A DNA stretch of 64,000 nt from Linnemannia hyalina. Taxonomy: Eukaryota; Mortierellomycota; Mortierellomycetes; Mortierellales; Mortierellaceae. The position numbers were made by a program, and so were the translations under genes. Below, one piece after another: positions 45,117-58,200 of this stretch (position 1 is the stretch's first letter; the number at the start of each line of letters is the position of its first letter). The notes below the pieces were generated by a model. It made no database searches, had not been told where the DNA came from, and saw only the letters and a program-made list of their open reading frames with translations. The stretch covers positions 1,860,001 through 1,924,000 of the forward strand of contig JAHRHY010000007.1 of NCBI GenBank assembly GCA_019671135.1, written 5' to 3'.

Positions 45117-48100
45117 GGTTTTAGAATCAGTTTTTGGGAAGGGGAGAGAGAGAAAGAGAGAAAGGTGAGAAGGGGCAAAGAGACAATATAAGGAGAAAAG
45201 GAGGGGTATGTATGTGTTTATATATGTTGGTAGGAGAAGGGAGTGGAGATAGGATGGGTGCGAATGGCAAGTTGTGGTCTAGAGTGGGAAGAGAGGGAGG
45301 AAGTGGCTAAAGTATGACGAAGAGAGAAGACGATGGGGATGGGGATGAAGAGTAACTAAGACAAAGAAGGGACAAGGATAACAATTGGGTCGGATGGATG
45401 GTCATGGGTGGAAAGAAAAGAGAAAAAAAAGGTCATGAACACACGAGTAGAAATATATATGATGGAAAGAGGTGTCCGAGCTCAAGGTTGCCCCTTGTGC
45501 CTGAACAGAAAACAGAAAAAAAAAGAGAGTGGGGCGGTGTTTTTTGGGCTAAACTTATCCACATCCATAATTGCCATTCATCAGGAAGAAGTGAAGAGGG
45601 TGAGGCGAATGGCAAATGGATACGAAGGGTCATGCCCTCGTCTCTCTCTCTGTCTCTCCTCAGCTCTGTCTCTCTCTCTCCCGCTCTCCACAAACAAACA
45701 TCAATTGGCAGACTGAGCGACCCCTTACTTCTCTCACGCACACCAGGAGGTGGGATACACACACACTCGCATGAAGGCGAAAGGCGCCAAACGACATATC
45801 CAAACTAATTACAAACAAGGACATAGTCAGACAAGGAGGAAGGACGGAGACACGATAGATAGACAGTCGTGCCAGAAAAAGAAGTCTTCTCATAGCCACA
45901 GCCATGGACATCACTATCGACAGACGACAGTGCCATTGTCAATCGCCCCCTTCTCGTTATTATGCAACCATCCATACTCGTCGACCTCGTCGTCTTTTTT
46001 TGCATTATTCCATCCTGTTCTCATTACCATGTCTATCTCTCTCGCTCAGTTCTCCTCCTTTTCCCTCTTCCGCTACTCCCCCCCCCAGTCCAGCCTCGAC
46101 AACGGCACACAATAAAAAGCAGATCTCCATCTTTTTTTCTCTCCCTCTCTTAAGGTTTCCTTGCGTATGCCATGTGGACACACAGGTATAAAACAAAAAC
46201 GGGAAATGAAAAGGAACATACGTTGACGGACCCAGAAGAGCCCTCTCATCTTTCTGTCCGACTACATAAGCATAAAAGAATTGTAGAGAGACCGAGTTTG
46301 ACTGGTGGATGGGAAAAAGAAAACGTGCCTTTTTGTTTGTTGGCAAATGGAAGGCATCGCATAACAACAATGAAGAGAGAACAAGAGACTCAAGGGACTA
46401 GGCCGTTGATTTTTGCCCGGACCTGCGATGGATCGGGAACCCCTGGGGATGCGATGCGGTGGGATGAGATGGTATGAGATGAATTTCTATTTCTCCTTCA
46501 CTCCTTGCCTCTTCTGTTGACTGCCAGAAAAAAAAAGAGAACGAGGAAGCACGCAAGGAGAGAGGGAATAGTAGAGAGCATGAATGAAAAACGCGAGTGT
46601 GTTTGCCAACTCTGTTGTCCTTCACAGAAAAAGGGTGATTGAATGGGGCTGAAGGTGAATGGAGTAACCCTGACGGAGAGGAGGCATGATTTGATAAGGT
46701 TGCCTTCCTTACAGACTGACGAAGCATGATGAGCATTAGGTGCAATGGGATTGTGTGTTGGACGTCTCCTCGGACCCAGATGGAAAGATCCAATGACGGT
46801 TTGGTTTTTTTGTTTTTTGCTGGTTATCCGGATGGTTGCGTACTTGTCCCTGTCTTCGTGGGTCCCCTTTTCTACCTTTGTGTGATCGCATTCCCTTCCT
46901 CCTCCTCCTCGAAGCCTTGCAACTATTTATGTTGATATGTCTAACGGGTTAGAGGAGGAAGAACGTCATGCTAATTTGCACTTGTTCCTGATCTGTGCAG
47001 TGAGGGAACAGATGGATGAATGTCGTATTGAATGGACCATTGACCATCTCAGATTCATAAATCACCAACCAACCATCCTCCCTTCCTCGCCTACAAACAC
47101 GAGCACACGAACACAAATAAGTAAACAATGAAGCAAGAGAAGGTACCCCTTTCTAGGTCTGTCCTAACCTACCTGCCCGTTATTAGACTCCCCAACTTTC
47201 TCGTTCCTTCTCCAGCGACGGTGTCGTTGAAAGGCAGTTCTAGTTGTGACCAAGGTGGTTTTTCTTTTCAATAACCTTCTTCTCCTTCTTTGCTCTCCTC
47301 TTTCTTCATCAAAGCTTCTTTTCATTTTCTTTCACCCCCTCGTCCTCACTTTTCTCTTGCCATTTCTCCTTCTCCCTTCTGTCCATTTGTCTCATTATTC
47401 AATGGATTTCTGTTGCGTTCTTCGTTGTAGCAGTTTGAAACAGCTGAAAACCCAGCTCCATGGATGACTCCATTCCGAATTTTAGCATTGGCGGCCTGTT
47501 TTCTTGCTTGCAGCTTCTATTTGTTTTTTTATTCCTGTTAATTCCCACAGCCTCCTTTGGCTTTGGAGGACAAGGTCGCACCAAAAAAAAGAAAATGGTG
47601 ATAGGATGTGGCCGTGCAAGGAAGGGAGGAAATGAAAAAAAGGAATTAATGTGAGTGTTTAGAGGGGTCGGAGAGACGAAGAAGCAAGGAGCCACTTGGT
47701 GTGGGAAGACATCTCAAGAACTGCATATGGAATGGTATCCTGCATGCACACGACTCGTACACAAGCACCAATGCCTCAATTGATTCTAGTTCAAAGCACG
47801 GGTGCTGCGGTACTGAACGACATAGTGAAGGTTGTTATTTTGTCAAGTTTAGTGGAGCAACACAAAAACACGCGTGTGGGGACAAACCCTTCATATGCTC
47901 AACCTTGGGGGTGGGCAGGAACAACAACTGAGTGCAAAAAAGGGGGCTCTTTCGTACCCGCTTATCTTTTCCTTCCTCCTCCATTCTCGCTCGACCCCAG
48001 GTGGTCTAATCTCAATAGAACAGCTTTGCTTCTTCTCATGTATTATTTTTAACCCTTTGAAGGAAGCGCATTCTTTTTTTGTTAGAGCACAGGTCACATC

Positions 48101-50078
48101 TCTCCTTGAACAAAAGAAAAAAAAGGTACATCCACGCTTTGACTGGTAAAAAGAGATGGGGGAAAATAGTTCACCAAGGTGGTTGTAGGATCATGTTTAG
48201 AAAGAAAAATTACAAGACATTGCTTGAAAAACTGGTCGGCGACATCATCTCAGTTATTTCAATGAGGGTCACTACGAGGCACTTTTTTGTTCACGAGAGA
48301 ATTGAAGAGGCTGGATATGTGGCAAGAGAGAGCCGTTCGCTTGAATATACTTCATTCTCCTATCGTCAGGAAGCGGTGGACATTTTGAACAATGAGGAGG
48401 AAAGAGAGTAGGCATCTTCGACTGAGGAGTGGCGAGGACTACGCCAAAGGAGGCGACACATTCGCCTATGTCTCTCTCGCTCACCCTTGCACAAAGTACG
48501 CTACCCGTACATATATGAGACATGATCGGAGAAAGGAATAAATCAAAACAAACAAAGGTGGCTCCTTTTTTCTTCTAGTCTTCGTGCAAGACGAAGAGAC
48601 ATGCGTTGCATGGGTATGGATAAGACTCATATGGGATGGATAAAGATGGATAGATGGAGACGACAGCCCTTGTTTTGTTCCCATGTATTCATTGAGCAGA
48701 TGAATCTTATCCATTGTACTTTAAAGATTGCCACTTTTGTTTTCTTTAAAGGCGGCCAGCATGACCTTTCCTCAAAAATCCTTGTCCGACTATCCATCCT
48801 GTCATGGGTGCCAGTTTCTCAACTTTTTCCCACTAGTGCACTTCCAATGCGCATGTTTTTCAACATCATAGGTCCAGAAATAGCTTTGCGCCATAGAGTG
48901 AGAAAAGGGAGAACGTGTGTACTCCTTTCAGGCCGTCAGTCAGTTGGGCAGCAAGGTGTTCGTCCTTTTTTGTTCTTTATCGTCGTTGTTCTTCAAGGCA
49001 CAAAATAGCCAACTAACAAGGAGTCTCCGATAGAAGACACCCTAAAAATACTAATTGTTCAGGCAAGTAGCACAAAGAAGGTGTGCGCCCACTTCTAAGT
49101 TCCAACCCACACACGCAGCACACACACCTTCCAGGTATTTGCACACTTCCAGGTATTTTTATCGGGATGAGAAAAGAAAATTATTTATATCCACGCATGC
49201 AGCTCCTTCTCAGTCCTGTTTCTCACTTTCTTTTTTTTTCAGGCACGGCCGAGGGTAGTGCGAAGAGAGGAAAGGTCAGGCAGGGAGTGAAATAGACTGG
49301 GTAAGAGTGCAGTGAGAGAAATATTGCCGGTTGTCCGCGTTTTGGTTTTCTTTTCCTTCTGTTCTCCTTATCCCTGGGTACCTCAACCAACCCGGCCAGC
49401 CACACATATTGTAGCTGGCAGTGCCTACAAAAGGATAGAAATATTTCCTACATCCGACCTGCTCTCACACTTTCTTTTCTTTCTTTTCTTCCGTCTCTTC
49501 ACTTCTCTCCTTCTTTCTTTCCTTTCTCTCTCACACACATTCATATCTTTCCTTCCCTTCACTCTTCACATTCATCCTTCCATCTTCCTCCTCTCCACCA
49601 CCTCTCCCACTCTTCGCCATCCAATTCACATATCCCTAATAGGTGAGTAGCAACATCAAACAGAAGAGTCGCCTGTGCTACCTAATCCTTCATTTTCAGT
49701 TCAGGATTCAACCGTTGATGGTTGACTCTCTTGTTATTACTGTTACTCAACGGAACACAACAGATCGACAAACAGACCCAAGTGTTTCCATTTACACCCT
49801 TCACTATCAACGCCTTTTTTCAGTTCCCGGGTTCGGACTATGGCCATATTTCACCATATGACGGATGGCTTCAATGCTAGCCTCTGACCCACAACAACCC
49901 CATGCCTCCTCCCCCTCGTCGTCCCTGCTCGTGCCGCCCCTTGCATTGCCCTTTTCCCCTCGACTAATTTTGTTTTGGGTAATTGAAATTGACCAAATAA
50001 CTAATTTCATTCTTTTGTCACCTCTTATGTTCCATGTCGTAGTTTGAAATAACACATACATTCATACATTCATACATA
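45117..50078. other. 4.9 kb region with no recognised gene, ending in a long 5' leader
   Basis: The left end is the promoter/leader of the F-box gene. The plus strand is pyrimidine-rich at 45.6-45.7, 45.95-46.15, 47.25-47.4 and 49.45-49.62 kb. Short frames are low-complexity; one 64-codon frame at 47460-47654 starts after a CT-rich tract but has no recognisable product. From about 49.4 kb rightward the sequence looks like the promoter and spliced 5' leader of the chitin deacetylase gene. Confidence 0.45.
49643..50042 (+). other. Probable 5'-UTR intron of the chitin deacetylase gene
   Basis: A strong donor (AG|GTGAGT at 49643) follows a 150-nt CT-rich leader, and an acceptor (GTCGTAG, ending at 50042) lies 36 nt before the ATG. 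The interval is 400 nt. Long leader introns like this often raise expression in fungi. Transcript evidence would be needed to fix it. Confidence 0.55.
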
Positions 50079-51641
50079 ATGCGCTTCTCAACCATTTCCC
50101 TGGCTGCTGCCATCTCGGCTCTCTTTATCGCCGGCGTCGCTGACGCTCAGGCGGCACCCGCCTGCGATACCACCAAGTGTATCTTCCCTGCCTGTGTCTG
50201 CCCCTCCGTCAACCCTCCCAAGGGCATGGACCCCAAGACCGTCCCCCAGTTCTTCACTCTCACCTATGACGATGCCGTCCAGGCCCCAACCGTCCCCGTC
50301 GCTGCCTCGTTGATGACCCCCCACAGAAACCCTAACAACTGCCCCATCAAGGCCACCTGGTTCGCCCAGACCCTCTACTCTGACTATGCCCTCATCCAGC
50401 AGTGGTACGCTGCTGGTAACGAGATCGCTGACCATACCATGAACCATATCGGTACCCCTCCAATTGGTAAGTCCACCCAATGGCATATGTTTTTCTCATA
50501 TCATTCTGACGTGATATGATGCAGTGCACAAATTGGCTATTGGTTTTTTTTTTGAGCTCTTCCCTCCACTCACACACAGCATTTTTACATTTATCTTTAA
50601 TTGCTTGTCTCATCCACAGAGGAGGTCACTGGTAACCGCAAGGCCATCAACGCCTTCTCGGGCATCCCCTACGCCAAGATGACCGGCTTCCGTGCTCCCT
50701 TCCTCAACTACTCAAAGTCGACCTTCGACGTCCTCGCCCAGGAAAAGATCCAGTACGACTCTTCCACCACCGCCACCACCACCGACGCCTACTGGCCCTA
50801 CACCCTCGACTATGGTGTCGCTAACGACTGCTGGACCGGTATCTGCACCCAGGGTGTCGCCCAGCCTGGCATGTGGGAGATCCCCATGCACGCCATCATC
50901 GACCCCCAGGGTAACGCCTACTCGATGGACGTCCAGTTGAGCGGCTCTGCCAGCGTCGTCTCCCAGTGGCTCAAGGACAACTTCAACCGCCACTACCAGG
51001 GCACCCGCCAGCCCTTTGGTATCTTCCTCCACCCCGTTCACGTCGGCAACGCCACCAGCCTCTACAACGAGTTCTTCGCATGGGCTGGAGCCCAGAAGGA
51101 TGTCTGGTTCGTCACCAACCAGCAATTGCTCGAGTGGATGAAGAACCCCGTCCCCGCCTCAGAGATGGCCAACCAGCCCTACATGAAGTGCCAACAGCCC
51201 GCCGTCGGCAAGGAGATCTGCAATGGATTGGATGACTCCAAGGCTGGATCGATCGACAAGGATACTCTTCAGATGTGCAACTTTGCCACGGGCTCGTGGT
51301 CAACCTGCTATGGATGCCCCACCGAAAACCCCTCGGTTACTGTCCCCGTCCCTGCTCGTGCCGTTGCTGCCGGCCAGACTGGTTACCGCACCCCTGTCCC
51401 CGCGACCTGCGCCATGGAGTGGTGGGACCCCGTTGGTGCCAAGTGCTTGTGCGACAGCTCCAACTGCACGTTCAACGATATTGCTACCCAGACCCCTACT
51501 GCCACCACCCCTTTGCCCACTTCGACTGGCTCCCCTAACGGAAACAAGGGTAACAGTGCTGCCGGTCAGGTCATGACTGGTTCTATGGTCACCCTCGGAC
51601 TTGCTGCCGCTATTGCTGCTGGTCTTGCCCAGTTGTTGTAG
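50079..51641 (+). CDS. Chitin deacetylase, GPI-anchored polysaccharide deacetylase (CE4)
   Basis: Two exons, 50079-50466 and 50620-51641, join in phase 1 to give 469 residues. A signal peptide ends near residue 24 (AGVADAQA). The NodB/CE4 domain shows TYDD (62-65, catalytic base and metal-binding Asp), the metal-binding pair in HTMNH, GFRAPF (Arg-x-Pro motif), and GIFLHPVH (catalytic His). Cys-containing segments follow, then a Ser/Thr/Pro-rich stem and a C-terminal hydrophobic run after GNSAAGQ that fits a GPI-anchor signal. It converts cell-wall chitin to chitosan, a main wall polymer in Mucoromycota. Codon use is strongly biased toward C-ending codons, pointing to high expression. AATAAA lies at 51768. 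Confidence 0.93.
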
Positions 51642-52231
51642 AGATTGAAAGAAAGAAAGGCGATTTTTAGAGCGATTGTCGTTATTTTTTCATTCTTTTT
51701 ATTTATCTTTTTTGTTTTATTTGTCTTTTTAACCATGTACTTTATTCTCATTCATCATTCGCAGTAAAATAAAACACGTTTGTTGCTAGTCTTTAAAATC
51801 CAATGGAGGAAAGGTGAAGAAACTGAAGAAAAGGAAACAACGGGAAACAATGAAAAAGAAATGACAGACAGAGGAGAATGGATGGAATGGAAACAGAAAA
51901 CAAACATATAAATAAATAAAAAATAAAGGAGAGACAGCTCTGTCGAATATCCCCCTTGCGGCCTTAGTCACCGCGTTTAACCAGATCGAATCCAACAATC
52001 CTGCAAAGAAACTGTGAGTAGCACTGTTTGTGTCGTTCGCTTTCTTTTTTTTCTTCCTGCATGGGCGTTCTCGTTCAATCGCCAGAGGAATGGCCACGAT
52101 AAAAGTAAGGTGCGTGAATAATTGGAACAATAGTATTTATTAGACGCGAGAATTAGTACAAAAGAGAAAAGAGCAAAGGATTGTTTTTTCTGGGTTTTCT
52201 AGTGTTGGGGATATAAAGGTATGCGAAGCAT
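51642..52231. other. Convergent 3' regions of chitin deacetylase and URA2
   Basis: About 590 bp between two converging stop codons. It is AT-rich. A TTTATT at about 52134 gives an AATAAA on the minus strand for URA2. No gene is seen. Confidence 0.5.
51768..51773 (+). terminator. Poly(A) signal of the chitin deacetylase gene
   Basis: AATAAA about 125 bases past the TAG stop, in an AT-rich 3' region. Confidence 0.5.
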
Positions 52232-55200
52232 TTAGATCGACTTGCCAAGGACCTGCAAAAAAGATGATGAGGAAAGAAAAGATTGGTTAGTTTCTGTGTG
52301 TGGAAAAGTGGTTGAATATCGTCAATCACCAAAGAGAAATACAAGTAAAACTTACAAGGGCAAGGAGAGCCATGCGGACATAGAGACCATAGCGCATCTG
52401 GCGGAAATAAGCAGCGCGCTGGTCGAAATCAACCTCGGGCTCGATCTCAGAGACACGAGGCAAGGGGTGCATGACAATCATCTGGGTCTTGGCCTTGCTC
52501 ATCATCTTGTTGTTGATAACGTAGGCAGACTTGACGCGCTCATACTCCTCAAGGTTCTCGAAACGCTCCTTCTGGACACGGGTGACATAGACGACATCCG
52601 ACTCGGCAATGACCTCGTTCAAGTCGGTCAACTCGTTAATGGTAACGCCGGCCTTGACCAACTCGGCCTTGACATCCTCGGGCATGCGGAGCGAAGGAGG
52701 GGAGACAAGGTTGAGGGTGACCTGGTAGTAGGCAAGCAACTTGACGAGCGAGTGGACAGTGCGGCCGTTCTTGAGGTCTCCGACCAAGGTGATGGTCAAG
52801 CCGTTAACAGTTCCGAGCTCCTCACGGATGGTGTACACATCCAAGAAGGCCTGAGTAGGGTGCTCACCGACACCGTCGCCGGCGTTGATGATGGGAACCT
52901 TGGAGAACTTGGCAGCAGTGGCGGCGCTGCCGGGAGCGGGGTGACGGAGGACAATCAAATCACCATAGCAGCCCAAGGTGCGGACAGTGTCAGCCAAGGT
53001 CTCGCCCTTGACGACCGATGACGACGAGCCATCGGCAGCAACAACGGTACCTCCGAGACGCAACATGGCTGTCTGGAAAGAGCACGAAGTGCGGGTCGAA
53101 GCCTCGTAGAACATCGAGCACATGACCTTGCCGTGGAGCAAGTCGATCGAGCCATTGCGCTCGACCTGGGTGCGCATCTCGTGGGCCAAGCTGAACAAAG
53201 TGTGAAGCTCGTTGCGGTCAAACTGCTTTGACGACAGGATGTGGCGGTGCGAGAAGGGTGAGTTGTTGAGGATGCGAGAGATCACTGAGGGAACCTCACG
53301 GGCGGCGGCAGCAGCAGCAACGTGGGCAGGGACAATTGCAGTCGAGGAAGCAGAATGCTCCATCTGGACACTGCCGCGGCGACCGTCCGAGGGGCGGATC
53401 AAAGGAGTCGAAGGAGTAACAAACTCCGAAGGTCCAAGGCGGGGCGAGTGGATAACCGCGGCGTTGGAAGCACCGTGGGCAGGAACAGTGATGTGGGGCT
53501 TCTCGGTGGCCTTGGTGATGGCCTGGGCAACAGCAGTGACATCCTGGCCCTCGACACCAGTGGTATACCAAGCACCGTCCAAGTAGGCGGTGGCGCCGTG
53601 GAGGACAACGCGGTGGACGGTACCGGAGAGTGCCTTGCCGGCAAAGGGTCCAGTGGTCTTGGACAAGATGCAGGCACGGTCAGTCTCGATCTCGACGTAC
53701 GAGTCCTTCTGCTCGGGAAGCGAGAAGATCTTGCGGGGGTTGGTGTACAACTTGGCAACAACATCGTCCATGGTCAAGCGGCCCTTGTTGACAGCATCGA
53801 CCAAGAGGGGAAGGGTCTCCTCAATGCCGGCATGGGCAACGGGGATGCCCTTCTCGGCAGCAAGGCGGTAGGGGAGAGCACCGATGGTGAAGCAGTCAAA
53901 GACCTGGAGGCTGTTCCAGAAGGCATCCTGGTCAGCCTTGGAGGGCAACAAGGCAGATCCGGTCTCCTCGCGGGTCAAGAAGAGCGAGTAAACCTCAATG
54001 TCGCAGGTGACCTGCAATTCCTTGTCCTTGGACATCTGGATCAAGGCCATGTCGTCGCGGCTCGAGACACCGGTGATGTGGACGGAGCGGTTGTGGAGCG
54101 AGGCGAGGAGGAGGATCGAGGCAAGATCGGTGCCCTTGGCATCGGTGATGATGTGGCTGTTGATGGGCCACGAGTTGAAGTACTTGGCAGCCTCAGAGAC
54201 GTTAGCCATGGCGCGACCAGCAACAGGGGAGAAGGGGATGAAGAGAGCGTTGGTCTCCTTCAAGCTGTTGTTGGCGTTGTCAACGTTGGCGTTCATCGAC
54301 AAGAAGTAGTCGCAGTGGGCGTGGTTGTTGCCGTTGTTCAAAGCAATGGCCAAGCTGGCGCCATCCTCGACACCCTTGGGGATACCGGTGCCCATGGCTC
54401 CGATCATGGTGAATCCAGACGAGATCGAAGTCTTGGAGATCTCCTCAAAGTCCTTGCTGCCGGCGGTGGAAATACCGGGGATCAAGGCCTGGATGTTGAT
54501 GAGACCGGGGAGGGTGACGGTGCGGTTGCTGGTTTTGTAGTCGACAGACTCAATCTCAAAATCCTTGTGGCGAGCGAGGGCCTCGACGAACAACTTGGCG
54601 CACTTGACGTTGGTGATCAAAGGAACCGAGAAGTCAACAGCCATACGACGGGTACGGTAACCCTTCGAGACGTAGCTGGCAGGGCGGCGGTAACGGTTCT
54701 TGGAGGGCAAGTTGATGTAGAGATCGATCAAGTTGTTGGCCAAGTGCTGGTTGAGCGAGTACTCCGACTTTTGGCTGTCGTTGTCATCCTCAAGGGCCTC
54801 GAGGTACTTGACAGGGACACCGTGCTCACTCATGAAATCGGCGGTACCAGAGGTGGCAAAAAGGTTGTAGCCGAGGGAGCGGAGGCGCTTGACAGCAGGG
54901 AGCATCTCCAACTTCTCCTTGAACGAACCGATCGAAAGAAGGATGTTCTTCTTGGGGAGGGTGAAGCCAGTCGAGACGAGGGCTTTGATGTAAGCTTCGT
55001 ACTTGTCCTTTCCGAAACAAGCGACCTCTCCGGTCGAGGCCATCTCGACTCCGAGAATGGGATCAGCTCCAGAGAGACGCGAGAACGAGAACTGAGGGAC
55101 CTTGATACCGACATAGCCAGTCTTGGGGATGGGCGACTCGGGGTAGGACTCGACGGGGAAGCCCAACATAGCGTTGGTGGCCATCTCAATGAGATCGACC

Positions 55201-58200
55201 TCCATGACCTTGGAGACGAAGGGCATCGAGCGCGAGGCACGCAAGTTGCACTCAATGACCTTGATCTCGTTGTCCTTGGCAATGAACTGAATGTTGTAGC
55301 ATCCAGTGACGTCCAAAGCCTCTCCGATCTTGGCGGTGGCAACGACAATCTTGCGGATGGTCTCGGGGTCCAAGTCCTGGGGAGGCAAGATCAAGGTGGC
55401 ATCTCCAGAGTGGACACCAGCGTTCTCGACGTGCTCAGAGACAACGTGCATCACCATCTTTCCGTTAACGGCAATGGCATCCATTTCGATCTCCTTGGCA
55501 TCCTCAATGTACTTGGAGATGACGACGGGGTGGTCGCGCGAGACGGCAGTGGCCTGTCCGAGATAGTTGGCAAGATCGTCGGCAGAGTAGACGACGTTCA
55601 TAGCAGCTCCAGAGAGAACGTACGAGGGACGGACCAAGACGGGGTAGCCGACCTTGTTACAGAAATCGCCGGCCTCGTCGAATGAGGTCAACTCCTTCCA
55701 CAGGGGCTGGTCAACATCGATCTGGTCCAACATACGCGAGAACTTGTAACGGTTCTCGGCAGTGTCAATCATCTCGGGCGAGGTTCCGAGGATCTTGACG
55801 TTCTGACGGTGCAAGGGGAGGGCAATGTTGTTGGGAGTCTGACCACCCATGGCAATGACGACTCCCGAAGAAGATTCGATCTCGTAGATATCGAGGATAC
55901 GCTCCAAGTTGATGTTCTCAAAGTACAAACGATCAGCCTCGTCATAATCGGTCGAGACAGTCTCGGGGTTGTAGTTGACCATGACAGTCTTGACACCGCG
56001 GCTGCGGAGGGTGCGGATGGCGCGGACAGCGCACCAGTCGAACTCGACCGAGGATCCAATGCGGTAGACTCCCGATCCAAGAACCATGACTCCCTTGTCC
56101 TCGAAGGTAATGTCGTGCTCAACGGCGTTGTAGGTCATGTACAAGTAGTTGGTGAAGGCGGGGAACTCGGCAGCGACGGTATCGATCTGCTTAACGAAGG
56201 GGGTGATACCAGCATCGGTACGGAGACGACGGACAGAGAGCTCGTTGCTCGAGATAGCAGTAGCGATCTGGCGATCCGAGAAACCCATCTGCTTGGCAGA
56301 GCGGAGCATGTTGGCGGAAACATCGTTGGCGGTGAAGCGACCGAGAGCCTTCTCAAGGTTGATGATGTTCATCAGCTTGTTCAAGAACCACTTGTCAATG
56401 TTGGTCAACTCCCAGATACGGTCGACGGTGTATCCCTGCTGCATGGCGTTGGCAATGGCAAAGACGCGCTGGTCGCTGGGGTGAGTCAACTCCTCCTCGA
56501 TAACGGCATAGGTCTCCTTGGGGGCGAAACCGACCAACGAGGGGTCAATGGCACGGATGGCCTTCTGGATGGTCTCCTCGAAGGTACGACCGATGGACAT
56601 GACCTCTCCGACAGACTTCATCGACGAGGAGAGCTCCTTGGAGACACGGTCGAACTTGGCGAGATCCCAGCGGGGCATCTTGACAACGACATAGTCGAGC
56701 GAGGGCTCGAAGCAAGCGCAGGTGACCTTGGTGACCGAGTTGGAGATCTCGTTCAAAGGAATGTTGAGACCAAGCTTGGCAGCAACGAAAGCCAAGGGGT
56801 AGCCGGTAGCCTTACTGGCGAGGGCAGACGAACGCGAGAGACGAGCGTTGACCTCGATAATGCAGTACTCCTTGGAGAAGGGGTTGAGGGCATACTGGAT
56901 GTTGCACTCTCCGACGACTCCCAAGTGGCGAATGACGTTGACGGCAGTGGTACGCAACATGTTGTAGTCATCGTCCGAGAGGGTCTGCGAGGGAGCGACG
57001 ACGATCGAGTCTCCAGTGTGGATTCCGAGGGGATCAAAGTTCTCCATGTTACAGACGGTGATACAGTTGTCGCGGCAATCACGGACGACCTCGTACTCGA
57101 TCTCCTTCCAGCCCTTCATCGAGCGCTCGATCAAGACCTGAGGCGAGGTGGCAAAGGCCCTCGAGGTCAACTCGACGAGCTCCTCGTCGTTGTTGGCGAA
57201 ACCAGATCCCAATCCTCCGAGAGCGAAAGCAGCACGGCAAATGACGGGGTATCCGATCTCGTTGGCAGCAGCAATGGCCTCCTGGACAGTGACAGCAGTC
57301 TGGGCCTGGGCAATCTTCTCGCCGATCGAGACCATGCGCTGGGCAAAGACCTCACGATCCTCGGTGGCGATGATAGTCTCGATGGGGGTACCGAGGACAC
57401 GGACACCCAAACCGGCAAACTCGTCCTTCATCTTGATACCGACAGACAAGGCAGTCTGACCACCGAAGGTGACGTAGATACCATCGGGCTTCTCGCGGAG
57501 AATGACCTTGCGGACAAACTCGGGGGTGACGGGCAAGAAGTAGACCTTGTCAGCAAGACCCTTGGAGGTCTGAATAGTGGCAATATTGGGGTTGATCAAG
57601 ACGGTGTAGATGCCCTCCTCCTTCAAGGCCTTGATGGCCTGCGAACCAGAGTAATCGAACTCTCCGGCCTGACCGATAGAGAGACCACCGGATCCGAGAA
57701 CGAGGACCTTGCGGACGCTGACGCGGGGGTTGAGGGCAGCAGCGGCCTCCTTGGTGCCACCGGGCATGGTGATGGCCTTCAAGGTGCCAGTCTTTCTGAA
57801 ATCATCGACGGCGTTGATGAAGACATCGAACAAGTACTCGGTGTCGCGGGGACCAGGGGTGGATTCGGGGTGGAACTGGACAGAAAAGATGGGGAGAGTC
57901 TTGTGCATGATACCCTCGTTCGATCCATCGTTGGCGTTGACGAACAACTCCATGAAGCTATCGGGGAGAGAGGCGACATCGACGGCGTAACCGTGGTTCT
58001 GCGACGAGATATAGCAGCGGCCAGAGATCATGTCTGTGCAGGGAATGTTGTGGCCACGGTTACCGAACTTCATCTTCTTGGTGGTGGCGCCCGAGGCAAG
58101 AGCGAGGAGCTGGTGTCCCAAGCAAATACCAAAGATGGGGGTGCGGGCGATCTGGAGGGCCTTGGTCAAGTGGGCGATGGTGATCTTGGTCATGGTTGGG

